Counted from the first letter of the stretch, positions 33,471-46,532 are shown. The stretch is DNA of 64,000 nucleotides from Cunninghamia lanceolata (GCA_027924645.1 BSBN01000140.1:12778501-12842500); one strand, 5' to 3'. A program made the numbers and translations. Notes: generated by a model not told the origin, from the sequence alone.

Positions 33471-34055
33471 AGTCAAGATTTAAATGGCTCAAAACAGAAA
33501 AATAGGACAACACTTTTAAAGTGTTGTAAATACCTAAAATGGATGATTGCCTTAAATCTTACCATGATTTTAGGATTGGTATAGGTTGATTTGTACCCAT
33601 AAATTTATGATTCTGTAGAATAGTGCCATGCAGGTGGTTGACACAATGAAAATATTCAAAGCATGGGTACATTTAGAAAAACAATTGGATATGTCAAAGG
33701 TTCAAGATGTTAGGGAAAGGGTTAGAACCTTCCTCTTTATTGTCCTAGGTAAACAAAGATGTTAGGGAAAGGGAAAGGTCAAAGAGTAGAGGAGTCTACC
33801 CACTCCTATAGTTGGTCAAGATTGCCATAACGTGTTGATAAACCACTTTCTATCACCCTGAAGACAATCCCTAGCCTAGGTGATTTAGAAATGTTTTAGA
33901 GTTTTATGTTGCTGTTATTTTGGGAACCAATAGATTGGCCCCATTGCCAAGAACAACCTAAAATGTTGAAGAAATTTAAAGACCCATGTAACAGTCAGTT
34001 TCTAGTTGTGTTGTGTTTGGGTATGTTGGCAGCCTGTCAACTTACACCTACATTT

Positions 34056-34073
34056 TGGTGCAATTGCTGAGGA
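34056..34073 (+). promoter_or_regulatory. degenerate PBS (tRNA-Asp type)
   Basis: TGGTGCAATTGCTGAGGA against the TGGCGCCGTTGCCGGGGA site used by many Athila/Tat elements. Thirteen of eighteen bases match and nearly all differences are transitions. It follows ACACCTACA, a plausible LTR end at 34052. Confidence 0.5.
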
Positions 34074-34299
34074 CCCTAGATTTTATTTTTGGTTTCTACA
34101 ATATTGAAGTGTAGTGTTTGTTCATTTTTTTTCTTCCAAGAAGGGAAGTGGTGACTCTATTTTATAACCTAGAAATTAATTTTAGTTCGAAAAGAGCTTC
34201 ACTATGAATAGAGAAAGAAACTAGGAGTAGCCTAGATGTGAGAAATTCTCTAATAATGTAGGAAATAGGAAGAGTAGATATAGAGTAAAAAGATCTAAT

Positions 34300-36738
34300 A
34301 TGGTACCTTCAAGGAATGCCCAAGACAACATTTTTGTTGACCTCAGAAGAAAATACAATTATACTTTTGAGGATTCTACAAATAACATGCTCAGAACAAA
34401 CATAAGAACAAATAGAAATGAGAATATTATTGGTAAAAGAATTAGAGATAGATCTCATGATCGATATTTGAGGATGTTTGGGAATGCCAGTGAGAATGAA
34501 GAGATGTATCAGAGTACACAACATCCTAATTCCCCCACTAGATCATGGAGGTCAACATGATAATATCCCTAATAAGGGTAATCACCAACAACAACCTAAT
34601 GGTGAGGAAAGACAAAGAAGAATCCAAGATGAACTATACTTGCTTGATCATCAAGAAGAAACAACCAAAGGGAAGTGTAAGCCTTGATTGATCAATAACA
34701 AGATCAGCCGACCAGCAGGCCCAACAAATCTAGAATGCACAGTAGCAGGGCCTAAATCAAAATACCAATCAGAAACATGCACCTCCATAGCACTACAATT
34801 AGGAAAATAATCAGAGACAACAACATCAAATGGGACATCAGGGTGCAAATCAATCCCCTGCTCAAAATATCAATGTCCAGCCACCACAAAACCAAGCTAA
34901 CTAGTAGCATGACAATGTTCACAATGTAGGGCATGCACAAGGAAGACAAGAACAAAGGTTTCTTCCATAGAGGCATCCATTGGGAGTTGAGAGGTATAAA
35001 CAACTTGATTTCTTTGGCATACCTAACTTTCCTAATCCAATTCTAACTGAGATTAGAGAAAGATTCCTATATTTCAAGGTAATAATGCTGTCATAGGTGA
35101 GGAACATCTTAGACATTTCATTAATGTCACCAATGAATATGAAATTGAGGATGAAGATGCTATGATGAAATTATTTGTATATTCATTGGAATAAAGTGCT
35201 AAAGAATGGTATAAAGCACTCCCTGATAATAGTATTGATTCTTGGGAGGAGCTCATGAGAGTATTTAGATTGTAGTAAGGGGACATGATTGATCCCAAGT
35301 TTGTTATCCATGAACTCAAAACCATCAAAAAGGCCATCAATGAAACAATAGATGACTTCAGCAGCTGCTTCATCATGACAATGAGAAAGGTACCTCCTCA
35401 TATGAGACCTAATGAATCTATGTGCTTAGTTTTATATTGTGGTGCCTTTGATTCAAAAATTGGTTGTTGTTTGAGGGACAAGAGTCCACAAACATTAAGA
35501 GATGCCTATGCCATAACAATTAACATAGAAAGTAATATGAGAGCTTCAAGAAAGCATATCAAAAGGTCTGATATCAAATTGTCCCAGCTAGATAAGCCAG
35601 CTTTCAACAAACCACTCACTACAGATGACAAATTGGATAAACTCATGGGGTTGTGAAATATTTGACCTATAAAGTTGCTAGAAATGACAAAGGGTTTCCA
35701 CCTTAGGGTGTTGCAACACATTTTATTAAAAGTCAGCGATAGCATAATAGGCGTTATAATACTAATTGGTCCAAGAGACCACAACAAAATGACAGACAAG
35801 CTACCCCAAGGCATGTAAGTTTCAAACAACCTAACAGGGACACCCTTGATCCTTTGAGAAAGGATCAAGTTAAGTTTCAAGATGAGGCTTTGTGGTGCTA
35901 GGCTTGCTTCCTCCCCCATGACCCAACTAATTATGTGGTGGCTCATTCATTGAGAGGAGAAGAAGAATTTCCAAATGAAGAAGGTGCAACTAAGTATTAT
36001 GAACAAGAAATAAATCAGTTTGATGTAGAAGATTATGAGCAAATAGGTTAGGATAATGGTTGTGTCAGCTATGAAGAAGATGATCATATTTTTAAATATG
36101 ATAATGATGAAGGTCCAAAGAAATATCAATTGCCAGCTCATGATTTTGGGCACTTGAGGGACCTAATGCAGAAGAAATATTAGCAGTCCAAGCCTTCAAA
36201 AGAGAACATGAAAGCCTTGACTGATGCAACCATTTTCCAAGTCCAAGGAGGATATCAATTGAGAAATAGGACTATCCCTGTGCATAATGCCCCTACCAAA
36301 GAATCAAAATAGAAAAGAGTGAATTGAGATAGGGACAAGTGTAAGGGGAACATAGAGCTGAAAAGTAATAGCATTCGAAAGAGGAATATGCCTGAAAAGA
36401 AGAAGGTTCCAATGCAGCCATTAGCAACAAAAAATAAATATGTGTAGAAGAATCCAACACCAACTAAGAAACCAATTACTATATCCATTTTAGGGGTCCA
36501 TTATCCAAAAGGCAATGGTAAACATGATCACCCTCAAGCACAAAAAGAACCATAAAAGGAGAAGACAAAGGAAGAGGGTAAGGATATTTCATCTAATCAA
36601 GTAATACCTTATATTCCTTGTCCAACTGATGTAACTATTTCATGTTATACTCCTTTGCCCAATTATAGCCCTATTGATATGGCTAATTTTTTTTCACCAA
36701 ATTAGAATTTTTGTTGCAATAGTGGAACTCCTTAGAAT
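34300..36738 (+). pseudogene. gag: Tat-like gag, broken and truncated
   Basis: Pieces in order: a basic N-terminus (34300-34560), a Gln/Asn-rich linker with frame changes, then the gag domain from about 35090 (EEHLRHFINVTNEYEIEDED, AKEWYKALPDNSIDSWEELMRVF, VPPHMRPNES, LRDKSPQTLRDAYAI). A WC-stop-ACFLPHDP remnant near 35890 matches the position of the Cys-His motif in the other Tat element. A Lys-rich, stop-containing tail follows. It is clearly homologous to 14677-16074 but more decayed. Confidence 0.8.
36734..36738. repeat. left target site of the outer copia element
   Basis: AGAAT directly before the LTR start TGTAAGG. The matching copy should lie right of the window, near 64520. Confidence 0.4.
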
Positions 36739-37514
36739 TGTAAGGAAAGCAGAGGGGCAAAATATAGCTTTCCTAATGTCAATTCAGAGAGGATAATGTA
36801 GACCGGTAACTTTCAACTCAAATAAAAAGATAAACACACCATAAAAATAGAATAAACATTCAAGACAACAAAGAATGGCACCAGATTTATGTGGGAAAAC
36901 CCTTTCAGGTAAAAAACCCACCACCACAAGAGAGACTATCTTTATTATAGTAAACTTAATAGTTACAATAAATATCCCAGCTCTTTTGGTTAGGTATCGA
37001 TTCTCTACAATTATACAAAACCATTCATTTCATCTGTACATCTATAGAAATAAACTGTATAATCAAATCTCTTCATCAATCATCAATGACACCAACAAAT
37101 CTATATTTCTTTCTAGTCTTCAAGAGTAAAAAATGTTATTCAACTTTTGCCTTAACTGTTTGATCTAACTTCTCCAGCATCGCTACCTTCCAACCATCGC
37201 AACTGTTCACATACTCGAGAGACCATTAGTCCCACACACACCAGGTCACATTGGATATCTCAGTTTATATCCCTAAATACTTAGTAAGACCATCATCAGC
37301 AATTTTGTTGTCGACGATGCCAAACTAAAGACTTATCGAAGCAGCTTAAACCATCAGAGATCACTTCACTTCCTACACCAATAGTTCCATGTCTCAGCGA
37401 TGTCTTTGACTTAGCATATACATAACATGACTTACTATAGATGATAATCTAATGTATCTTTCTTTGATGTCACCAATACAGCTGGTCATCCTTCGTATCT
37501 TTCCCTGATGTATC
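36739..37514 (-). repeat. 3' LTR, distal part, of the outer copia element
   Basis: Opens TGTAAGGAAAGCAGAGG, the reverse complement of the LTR end at 4806-4822. It contains the inverted GGGAAAACCCTTTCAGG block near 36892. It ends with the GTATC target site of the nested element. Confidence 0.88.
37510..37514. repeat. left TSD of nested copia element
   Basis: GTATC, identical to 44544-44548. Confidence 0.9.
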
Positions 37515-38765
37515 TGTTGGATTCTAGACAGACAATTGAGAGGGGGGTGAATCAATTGTCCAAAACTTGCTTCTTATTTAAACACTTAATTCCTCTTCGT
37601 TATGTAATAGCATATTAATTAATCATTCATGAAAGTATAAAGTATAAACACTAGAGCAGATACACATCAACACATGAGACACCAAGATTTTGACGTGGAA
37701 AACCCAGTCAAGGGAAAAACCATGGGGTGATTAACCCAAGGATTATTCTCTATTAGAAGAATAAGAAAAAATAGATGGCACATGCCAATTAGGGCTCACT
37801 ACCTGAGCACATTGCGCACAAGAGGCACACTGCCTACAAGAGACACACTATCTACAAAGTAACAAGTATTACAAACTTGAACTGGAGATTGACATCTTTA
37901 CGATGCCTGGATCAGTTCCATTTAAGCCCAGAAACTCCTACTCTACCTTTCGCACTTCTCTTCACTACACCACACTTATCTGCTCCAAGAAACACTACAA
38001 AATGAATTCACAAACCTTTATTTATACAAGGCATCGACTTAGGAACAATCATCTAAGTTGGCAAACACCTACAAGATCATTCGTAAGACATGTAACACAT
38101 TCGGTTAGCCAGTCTCAAGAAGAACATCAATACCTGGTGGTAATTCTTCAAAGGCAAACTCCAAATTCAATGAGGACTGCCAATAAGAATTGTACATGAT
38201 CCAAAGATCACCAAAACATTTACTAAGTCACCAAGAACATCCACACTTTATCAGCTTACTGGAATTCTTCTCTTCTTCATCTGGAACTTCAAGAACACAG
38301 TCTATCACCACTAGCATACTGAAAAAGGTGCTTCTAGACCTCCAAACCATGAACAAATCTAGTTGTCACTTCACACTGCTTTTTGCAACACTCCCTCCAA
38401 TCTGTAGAATGTGATAATGCAAATCCAGATCTCACCGGACCAATCTGTGACACTCTGTCACCACTGAACATCTGCTAGAACATATTCTACTAGAGTGACC
38501 ATAACTTCTTCATATCTTTATACGGACCTCTTAAATCTTGACTGGAGCATCTCAAGACTCATATCTAAAAATCCTTTAAACCGCATCCTCTAATCTTCAT
38601 CTTATCTTGGCCTTTTACCTTAATGTCATCATTGTTCTTCACTGTTCCTGATTGAGGCTAATTTTCTCAATATCCTCAGTACACAGCTCATCCAATCCTT
38701 CTGATTAATGCAATATGAGTATGTTGACATCAATGACAACATTGGTTATCCTCATACTTGCAACA
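37515..38765 (-). repeat. 3' LTR of the nested copia element
   Basis: 1251 bp from TGTTGGATTC to CTTGCAACA. It is homologous along its full length to 43302-44543. Plus-strand ORFs within it (37903-38199, 38190-38414) are not coding. Confidence 0.93.
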
Positions 38766-38777
38766 ATCTCTCCCTTT
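38766..38777 (-). promoter_or_regulatory. polypurine tract of the nested copia element
   Basis: Read on the minus strand it is AAAGGGAGAGAT, directly upstream of the 3' LTR. Confidence 0.7.
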
Positions 38778-39086
38778 ATCATTGATGGCAACATATGATG
38801 TGAAAAACCATCAAGACATGAACTTCTCCTTTTTGTCACAGCTCCCCCTATCAGCAACAACTCTTGACATGTCTACTCTTTCTTTTACCGCTCCCCCTTT
38901 GATCAACAACTTGTTTTTCACATGTCTTCTCTCCCCCTTTGACATCAATGGCAAAGGGCTCATACTTGCAACTTTAACACATCAGAATCATACCAGCTGC
39001 TCCCCCTGAGTAGCAGCACCCCATCACCAATCCAGATCACAAGATATGACTATGATATCCACCAGACTGATGCACATTAGTGCATC

Positions 39087-40055
39087 CTAGTTCATCACTG
39101 GAGGGGCAATGACCCCTAACTTCTCCCTAAGATACTCAAAAGAGTCCTTGGGAAGAGGTTTAGTAAAAATATCTACAATCTGATCCTTGGAGGGCACATA
39201 CTCCAATTTGACTTCATCCTTGTTCACTTGCTCTTTCAGAAAGTGAAACTTGATAGATATGTGCTTGGTCTTAGAATGCAACACCGGATTCTTAGAAATA
39301 TTAATTGCACTTGAATTATCACAGAAAATTGTGATAGGCTCCTCATATTCTACTTTAATGTCTCTTAGCATCTGCTTCATCCACAAAAGTTGAGTGCAAC
39401 TACCTGCTGCTGCAATGTATTCTGCTTCAGTTGTAGACAAAGATATTGCCTCTTGTTTCTTGCTTAGCCAAGAAACCAATCTTTTTCCCAAAAAGAAAGC
39501 TCCACCCCTGGTGCTCTTCTGGTCATCCACATCTCCTGCCCAATCTACATCTGTATATGCATGAAGAGAGAAATCATGATCTCTAGGGTACCATAGACCA
39601 TACTCAACTGTCCCCTTTAGATATCTAAAAATCCTCTTGATTGCCATAACATGAGATTCTCTAGGATCAACTTGGAATCTAGCAACAAGACCAACAACCT
39701 GCATAATATCTGGTCTAGTTTGAGTGAGATACAACAGTCCTCCAATCATTGACCTATATTTTTTCTGATCCACCTTGGGAGAGTCATCATCTTTGCTCAA
39801 CTTGCATCTGGTTGCCATGAGAGTATTCATTGGCTTTGAATCTTCCATCCCAAATTTCCTCAATAATTCTTTCACATATTTGGTCTGAGAAATGAAGATC
39901 CCTTTCTTTGTTTGAGTAATTTGCAGACCCAAGAAGAAATTCATTTCACCAAGCATGGACATCTCAAACTCACTTTTCATTTGATTTGCAAAGGTTTTAC
40001 ACATACTATCTCTTCCTCCAAAGATGATATCATCAACAAATACTTCAACAATCAA
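39087..40055 (-). pseudogene. pol: copia RT C-terminus and RNase H, open 322-codon stretch
   Basis: The frame opens just before the RT catalytic box (VFVDDIIFGG, residues 5-14), then GEMNFFLGLQITQTKKG, SMIGGLLYLTQTRPDI and LKGTVEYGLW. RNase H follows with Asp in YTDVDWAGD, the KSTRGGAFFLG strand, STTEAEYIAAA and FCDNSSAINISKNP, and ends IVDIFTKPLPKDSFEYLREKLG. The stretch itself has no stop, but it is cut from the upstream RT by a TAG, so the polyprotein cannot be made in one piece. The stop at 39087 lies 300 bp before the PPT. Confidence 0.92.
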
Positions 40056-40059
40056 AATG

Positions 40060-40790
40060 TTTTCATGATCAATTTTAAAATATAGGTTACTATCAGCAGT
40101 ACCTTTGTTGGAACCAATCTACACAAGATGCTTATCTAACCTTTCATACCAAGCCCTTGGGGTTTGCTTCAATCCATACAGTGCTTTCTTCAACTTGCAG
40201 ACCATATCACTATGATCAGACAATTGAAATCTATCTGGTTGCTCAATGCATACTTCTTCCAAAATACCATTTAGGAAGGTAGACTTGACATCCATCTGAT
40301 ATACCTTAAAGTCTTTGAAGGCAGTAAATGTAAGAAATAATCTGATTGCTTTAATTCTTGCCACCGGAGCAAAGGTTTCTTCAAAATCAATTCCTTGTAT
40401 TTAAGAGTAGCCTTTACAGACCAATCTAGCTTTGTTTCTGATTACTTCACCAACCTCATTTAGTTTGTTCCGGAAGACCCATTTGGTTCCAATCACATTC
40501 TTGTTTCTAGGTCTAGGAACAAGATCCCAAGTGTGATTTTTCTCAATTTGCATCAACTCTTCCTCCATTGCTTTGGTCCAATTTTCATCATTGCAGGCTT
40601 CATTTATTGTCTTAGGTTCAATCTTTGAAATCAGACAACATTCATCTAAATTTTGAGCAAATTTCCTTCTAGTTTGCACACCTTTGCTTTTGTCACCTAT
40701 GATCTGATCTTCAGAGTGGTTCGGTCTTACATACCTTGGAACTTTGGGAGTCTCTTGCACTTCTGTTTCTTGATCAGGCTCATTCAGACC
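40060..40790 (-). pseudogene. pol: copia reverse transcriptase, N-terminal part
   Basis: From right to left: linker, EACNDENWTKAMEEELMQIEKNHTWDLV, IGTKWVFRNKLNEVGEV, KARLVCKGYS, a TAA, then [53 protein letters not shown] and a TAG. All of it is in the frame expected from the copia RT fold. Apart from these nonsense codons the RT is complete across this and the adjacent segment. Confidence 0.9.
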
Positions 40791-40799
40791 AACCTCTTC

Positions 40800-41640
40800 T
40801 TCCTAATTTATTGGATCAGTCTGAATCTGACTTTCAGAGGAGGATTGAGCTCCTTGAACCAGAGAACCATTCTGATCATCTTCATCATATTCATAAAACA
40901 TTGAGGGCTTCTCAATTCCTTCATCAAACTTCACATTTGTACTTTCTATCATCTTTCTCAGTCTCTTATTGTAACACCCATATATTTTTCTTTGAGTGGA
41001 GTAACCCAAGAAAATTCCTTCATCACTTCTAGCATCAAACTTTTCTAGATTTTCATCTCTTTTGATGTAACATTTGCTACCAAATACTCTAAAATATCTC
41101 ACAGTAGGAGTTATACCAAACCAAAGTTCATAAGGAGTCTAACCGGTATTACTTCTGATTTGAACTCGATTGAGAGTATAGACTGTAGTGCTGACAGCTT
41201 CTCTCCAAAACATGTGGGGAACATTTGCTTTCATCATCATTGTCCTGGATGCTTCCTAGATGGTCTAGTTCTTTCTCTCTACTACTCCATTCTACTGTGG
41301 AGTCTTAGGAGCAAATAACTATCTCTTTATGCCATGCTTCTCACAAAAGTCTATGAATTCACCGGATGTGAATTCACCACCTCTATCAGACCTTAGACAT
41401 TTTAGTTTTAATCTAGTTTGATTCTCTACCATAGCCTTGAAGATTTTGAACCTCTCAAAAGCTTCTGATTTCTCTTTCAAAAAGGTAACCCACATCATCT
41501 GGGAATGGTCATCAATCAGTAACATGAAATATCTATCACCTTGCATACTCTTGATTCTTGTCAGACCACATAGATCAGTATGAATTAATTCCAATAATCT
41601 GATAGAGGATTGATCCTTAATTTTGAATGAGACTCTACTC
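40800..41640 (-). pseudogene. pol: copia integrase core
   Basis: The DDE residues are all visible: Asp in ELIHTDLCGL, Asp in CLRSDRGGEF and Glu in NGVVERKN. The C-terminal region contains VFGSKCYIKRDENLEKFDARSDEGIFLGYS. Five TAG codons lie between about 41100 and 41320 (one after GIKR, one in PQ-stop-NG, two flanking the TI pair, one before TPYELWFG). At least two of them stand where Gln is expected. Confidence 0.88.
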
Positions 41641-43259
41641 TATTTACCTAGCTGACATTCTTTGTACAAGCTATTTGTAGGTTTCACCAATTTTGGAAGA
41701 TCTCTTACAGCCTGAGTATTGCTTATCTTGATGATGTTATCAAAATTTACATGACACATCCTTTTATGCCATAACCAACTCTGATCAACTTGAACAAACA
41801 AACAACTTTTATTAGAACCAACTAGATGGAAGATATTACCTTTTGTTTGAGTACAGGATGCAATCTCAGTTCCAGAGCTTGCAAAGATCCCGCATCTTCC
41901 ATTTTTGAACCAGAGATCATAACCTTTGTCTACCAACTGTCCAACATTGAGAAGATTGTGCTTCAAACCTTCAACATACAGTACATTACCAGTTTTGCTC
42001 TTTCCATCAAAAGAAATAGTTCCCCTACCTTTGATTCTACTAGCAGAATTATCACCAAACTTTACCATTCCTCCTTCATACCTTTCCAAGTCTAGGAACT
42101 TGTTTTTGTCACCTGTCATATGGTGAGAGCATCCACTGTCAATAACCCAATCATCCTTTTCTTCAACTTGGGCAGCCAAAGCTCTTTCTACAACCTTATG
42201 ATTGACAGATTCAGAGGATATTGGATCTTCTTCCTTGATGGCAATAAACATCCATTCATTTTCAGATTTGTTTCCTATTTCTGATTCATCATCTATTACC
42301 CCTTCATTATCATTTTCTTCATGAACATAATAACAATTCTTTTGGAACCTTTGTCTGTTAGAATTTGACCTTGCAGATCTTTCCAGACATCTTGAAGCAA
42401 AATGACCAATCTTATTGCAGTTGAAGCACTTAAAGGGTAATTTTCCTTCATACTTACCGAATCCTCTTGGTAGTCTCTTTGCAATGAGGGCTTCAAGTTG
42501 AGCTGTTTCTGCTTCTTCTTCTTCCATGTCTCTTCTTTCTTGATCATACCATGATAGCTTCATTGAAGAGTTTTCTCCTGGATCAAATCTTTGTTTGCCT
42601 TTCACAGAGGTACTGGCTTTCAATGCAGATTCAGTCTTGGGGGGATCATCTCCAAACTCGGTCATTTTAAATGCAGCCAGTTTACGAGCCAATTGGTCTC
42701 TTGTGACAGTTGTATGGGCTCTGAATTCATCAATGGCAACAACCTTGATTTTGTAGACAGTAGGAAGGGATCTGAGAATTTTGCCAAAAATCTCATTTTC
42801 ATCCAAAACTCCACCAGCATTCCTAATTCCACACACTAGCTCATTTACTCTTGGTATAAAGGTAGTAATATTTTCATCATCTCTCATCTTTAGTTTTTCA
42901 AATTTCCCTTTGAGACTCTGTAGCCTTGCACTCTTAACATACTCATCTCTTTCATGCAGAAGTTCCAGTTTAACCCAGATCTCATAGGCAGTTGGTAGGT
43001 CAATAACATTTGAGAGTTTTGAGTCAGTCAATGTGCTTAGAAGAGCCTCTTTGGTTCATAGATTGTTTTCAGCATCTGTGATTTCATTTAGAGTTGTCGG
43101 ACCACCCTGTGGAGGTACATATGCTTTTGTGACCATGGATAAGTACGCCTTTCCCATACACTCTAAGTGGCATTTCATGCAACTTTTCCAAAGAGAGAAG
43201 TTGGTTCTGTCAAACTTCAGACTATCCTTCTTGCATGACAACATCCTGGATCTCCTCAA
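41640..43259 (-). pseudogene. gag: copia gag, protease and GAG-pre-integrase
   Basis: The gag starts near 43259 with the SLKFDRTNFSLWKSCMKCHLE region. A TGA near 43054 separates it from a 463-codon open stretch. In that stretch: the gag domain (LPTAYEIWVKLELLHE, LRSLPTVYK, residues 11-96), a zinc knuckle CFNCNKIGHFASRC (C202, C205, H210, C215), a protease active site DWVIDSGCSHHM (Asp298, Ser299, Gly300) and the GAG-pre-integrase motif WLWHKRMCHVNFDNI. It ends in a TAG at the integrase start. The protease would cut the polyprotein inside the particle. Confidence 0.92.
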
Positions 43260-43286
43260 GCGGTTAAGCTCCTTTTAGAGGAACTT

Positions 43287-43299
43287 GGCTCTGATACCA
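43287..43299 (-). promoter_or_regulatory. primer binding site of the nested copia element
   Basis: GGCTCTGATACCA on the plus strand, TGGTATCAGAGCC on the minus strand, a perfect match to the initiator-Met tRNA site. It lies two bases from the 5' LTR. Confidence 0.93.
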
Positions 43300-43301
43300 A
43301 T

Positions 43302-44543
43302 TGTTGGATTCTGGACAGACAACTGAGAGGGGGGGTGAATCAGTTGTCCAAAACTTGCTTCTTATTTAAACACTTAAATCCTCTTCGTTATTGTAATAGC
43401 ATATCAATTAATCATTCATGAAAGCATAAAGTATAAACACCAGACTAGATACACATCAACACATGAGACACCAAGATTTTGACGTGGAAAACCCGGTCAA
43501 GGGAAAAACCATGAGGTGATTAACCCAAGGATTATTCTCTATTAGAAGAATAAAAAAAAAAGATGGCACATGCCAATTAGGGCTCACTGCCCGAGCACAC
43601 TGCTCACAAGAGGCACACTGCCTACAAGAGACACATTGTCTACAAAGTAACAAGTATTACAAACTTGAACTAGAGATTGACATCTTTACCATGCCTAGAT
43701 CAGTTCCATTTAAGCCCAGAAACTCTTGCTCTGCCTTTTGCACTTCTCTTCACTACACCACACTTATCTGCTCCAAGACACACTACAAAATGAATTCACA
43801 AACCTTTATTTATACAAGGCATTGACTTAGGAATAATCATCTAAGTTGGAAAACACCTACAAGATCATTCGCAAGACATGTAACACATCCGATTGGCCAG
43901 TCTCAAGAAGAACACCAATACCTGGTGGTAATTCTTTAAATGCAAACTCCAAATTCAATGCATATCACCAATAAGAATTGTACATGATCCAAAGATCACC
44001 AAAACCTTTCCTGAGTCACCAAGAACATCTGCACTTTATCAGCTTACTGGAATTCTTCTCTTCTTCATTCGAAACTTCAAGAACACAGTCTATCACCACT
44101 AGCATACTGAAAAAGGTGCTTCTGGACCTCCAAACCATAAACAAATCTAGTTGACACTTTACATTGCTTTCTGCAACACTCCCTCCAATCCACAGAATGT
44201 GATAATGCAAATCTGGATCTCACTGGACCAATCTGTGACACTCTGTCACCACTGAACATCTACCGGAACCGGTTCTACTAGAGCGACCATAACTTGTTCA
44301 TATCTTTATGCGGACCTCTGAAATCTTGACTGGAGCATGTCAAGACTCATATCTAAAAACCCTTTAAACTGAATCCTCTGATCTTCATCTTATCTTGGCC
44401 TTTTACCTTAATGTCATCACTATTCCTGATTGAGGCTAATTTTCTCAATATCCTCAGCGCACAGCTCATCCAATCCTTCTCATTAATGCAATATGAGTAT
44501 GTTGACATCAATGACAACACTAGTTATCCTCATACTTGCAACA
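43302..44543 (-). repeat. 5' LTR of the nested copia element
   Basis: 1242 bp from TGTTGGATTC to CTTGCAACA, matching 37515-38765. Confidence 0.93.
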
Positions 44544-44548
44544 GTATC
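44544..44548. repeat. right TSD of nested copia element
   Basis: GTATC, identical to 37510-37514. Confidence 0.9.
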
Positions 44549-45003
44549 TATTCAATGTATATTCGCAACATACAACCTCGACATACAATTGTAGGATACA
44601 CACGAAATGATACCCACATGCATTTGCGATATACACACAAAATGTTCACAATATTCATTTGCGATATACACACAAATTGTATATTCAATGAAACAATGTG
44701 AAATTCACGTCGATACATTCATATCGTTGAAACCTTGCATATCGGCCAAGGGCTTCTAACTTCTGCCAATACAAGACATCTTCTCGATGGTCACTACCAT
44801 TGGTGAAACACAAGTCATCGATAGAGCAAAATAAAGATATGCTGATAGTGTTCTATCACAATGATGATTGTTCACGTTGAACCATTGAACCCGATTAACT
44901 CTTGACCGGTTCGATGAACCCTTGAACCATGTGATTCATATCAACAACACCAACAATGAAAAATGAGGTTTCAAGTAGTAGTTTGAGACACAGGTTCTCT
45001 TCA
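44549..45003 (-). repeat. 3' LTR, proximal part, of the outer copia element
   Basis: Continuation of the LTR broken at 37514. On the minus strand it opens TGAAGAGAACC next to the PPT, matching the LTR opening TGAAAAGACC at 3638. Confidence 0.85.
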
Positions 45004-45016
45004 ATCTCCCACTTGT
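45004..45016 (-). promoter_or_regulatory. polypurine tract of the outer copia element
   Basis: Minus-strand ACAAGTGGGAGAT, as at 3625-3637. Confidence 0.8.
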
Positions 45017-45052
45017 CGAAGAGATTACTGCTACCTCTTAATCCTCATTTGA

Positions 45053-46526
45053 TTATTGAGAACTATGGGCCCAAAGACCCATTTCATCTGAACACCATTT
45101 GAACTTGGCTGTGCTCACTGGTTTAGTTAAGGCACCAGGGACATTTTCCAACGTGTCAACTTTTTCCAGCTTCACCTTCCTATCTTCCATCATATCATGA
45201 ACAAAGTGATATTGGACATCAATATGTTTTTCCTAGAATGAAATGTAGGGTTCTTCGCCAAACATATAGCACTTTGACTATCATAGTGTATTTGTATCTG
45301 CCCTGCATTAAAACCAACATCAGAACACAACCTCTTCGACCAAATGGCTTCTTGGCATGCATGAGTAGCTGCCATGTACTCTACCTCTATTAAGGATAAA
45401 GTGACTACAGCCTGTCGCTTACTCATCCAACTGATAGCACCAACATTTAACATGAATACATATCCACTAGTGGATCTTCTACTATCAATGTCCCTTACCC
45501 AATTAGAATCAACATATCCCTGAATGCTGATAGATTTCTAAGATCCAAATGAGTTTCCATGACAACAAATAGCATAATCAATAGTTTCCTTCAAATAGCT
45601 CATAACTCTTTTCATAGCATCCCAATGTGATCTTCTTGGATTCGCCATAAACCAGCTCAAAACTCCCACTACTTGGGCAATGTTTGGTCTGGTACAGACC
45701 ATTACTTACATTAAACTTCCAACAACACTTGTATAAGGCACTTTTTTCATATCGTCTATTTCATTCAAAGATTCTAGACAATCTTCAACAGATAGTTTTG
45801 TTCCCTGCAAAACTGGAACAACTAACTGTTTAGAATCAGACATATTAAACTTATCAAGAACATTGGTAATATACTTGCTCTGGCTAAGCCAAAGCTTTCT
45901 CTCTGATCTATCCCTTTTGATTTCCATTCGCAGAATGTACTTTGCTATTCCCAGATTCTTCATTTCAAATTTCAAGGACAACTGAAATTTTAATTATGAG
46001 ATCATCCCCTTACCATTGCTAACGAACAACATGTCATCCACATACAGTGCAATTATAAGAATCTGATCACCATCAATTTTATAATAGACACAATGATCAG
46101 ATTTAGATCTCACATATCCCAAAGATAAAACATACGTATCAAATTTCTGATACCACATTCTGGGAGATTGCGTCAAGCCATACAGAGACTTTTAAGTTTA
46201 TATACCAGATGCTCTTTACCTTTTTCCACAAAATGCTCTGGCTGGGACATATAAATTTCTTCTTCAAGGTCCCCATGAAGAAATACTATTGTCACATCCA
46301 TCTGCTCAATTTCAAAGTCATATGCTACTGCAAATGACAACATAAATCTAATGGATGTCAGCCTAGCTACAGGAGAAAAGATTTCTCCATAATCTATACC
46401 TTCCTTTTGGGAATACCCCTTAGCAACTAGTCTTGCCTTGTACTTTTGAATACGACCATCTGGACCATATTTCTTTTTAAATACCCACTTACAGCCCATA
46501 GGTTTTCTACCTTCAGGCAAGGGCAC
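45053..46526 (-). pseudogene. pol: copia RT and RNase H, broken
   Basis: RT from WVFKKKYGPDG through KARLVAKGYSQKEG, FSPVARLTSIRF and the catalytic YVDD box (LYVDDMLFVSN near 46020-46050). RNase H follows with the SWMSKRQAVVTLS and KNPTFHSRK segments, and ends at a TAA at 45053-45055. It is more complete than the plus-strand copy, which lost the palm region, but has several stops and frame changes near 46176-46200 and 45985. Confidence 0.9.
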
Positions 46527-46532
46527 CAGATC

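Larger units (their letters stand above)
31560..36738 (+). mobile_element. second Tat/Athila-like gypsy element, LTR-like region plus gag, truncated at 36738
   Basis: An LTR-like non-coding region runs to about 34052. A degenerate tRNA-Asp-type PBS and a gag related to that of the Tat element at 14677-16074 follow. At 36739 the minus-strand copia LTR cuts it off, and no pol is present in the window. The left boundary is not visible. The gag carries several stops and a frameshift near 35090. Confidence 0.6.
37515..44543 (-). mobile_element. nested Ty1/copia element, 7029 bp, minus strand
   Basis: Complete in structure: LTRs of 1251 and 1242 bp, a PBS matching initiator-Met tRNA next to the right LTR, a PPT next to the left LTR, and a gag-pol interior on the minus strand in copia order. 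Perfect 5-bp TSDs (GTATC) flank it. LTRs differ by about 5 percent over the first 400 bp by eye. Pol is open for long stretches and interrupted mainly by TAG codons. The gag and RT look SIRE/Tork-like, but lineage is uncertain. It belongs to a different family from the outer copia element. Confidence 0.95.

Noticed and set aside
37903..39009. Plus-strand ORFs in the nested copia LTR and leader
   Set aside because: They are antisense to the element, lie in LTR or PPT sequence and are not conserved between the two LTRs as coding frames.
43287..43299. tRNA gene fragments at the GGCTCTGATACCA sites
   Set aside because: Only the 12-13 bases complementary to a tRNA 3' end are present, next to LTRs. 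These are primer binding sites, and no cloverleaf is visible.
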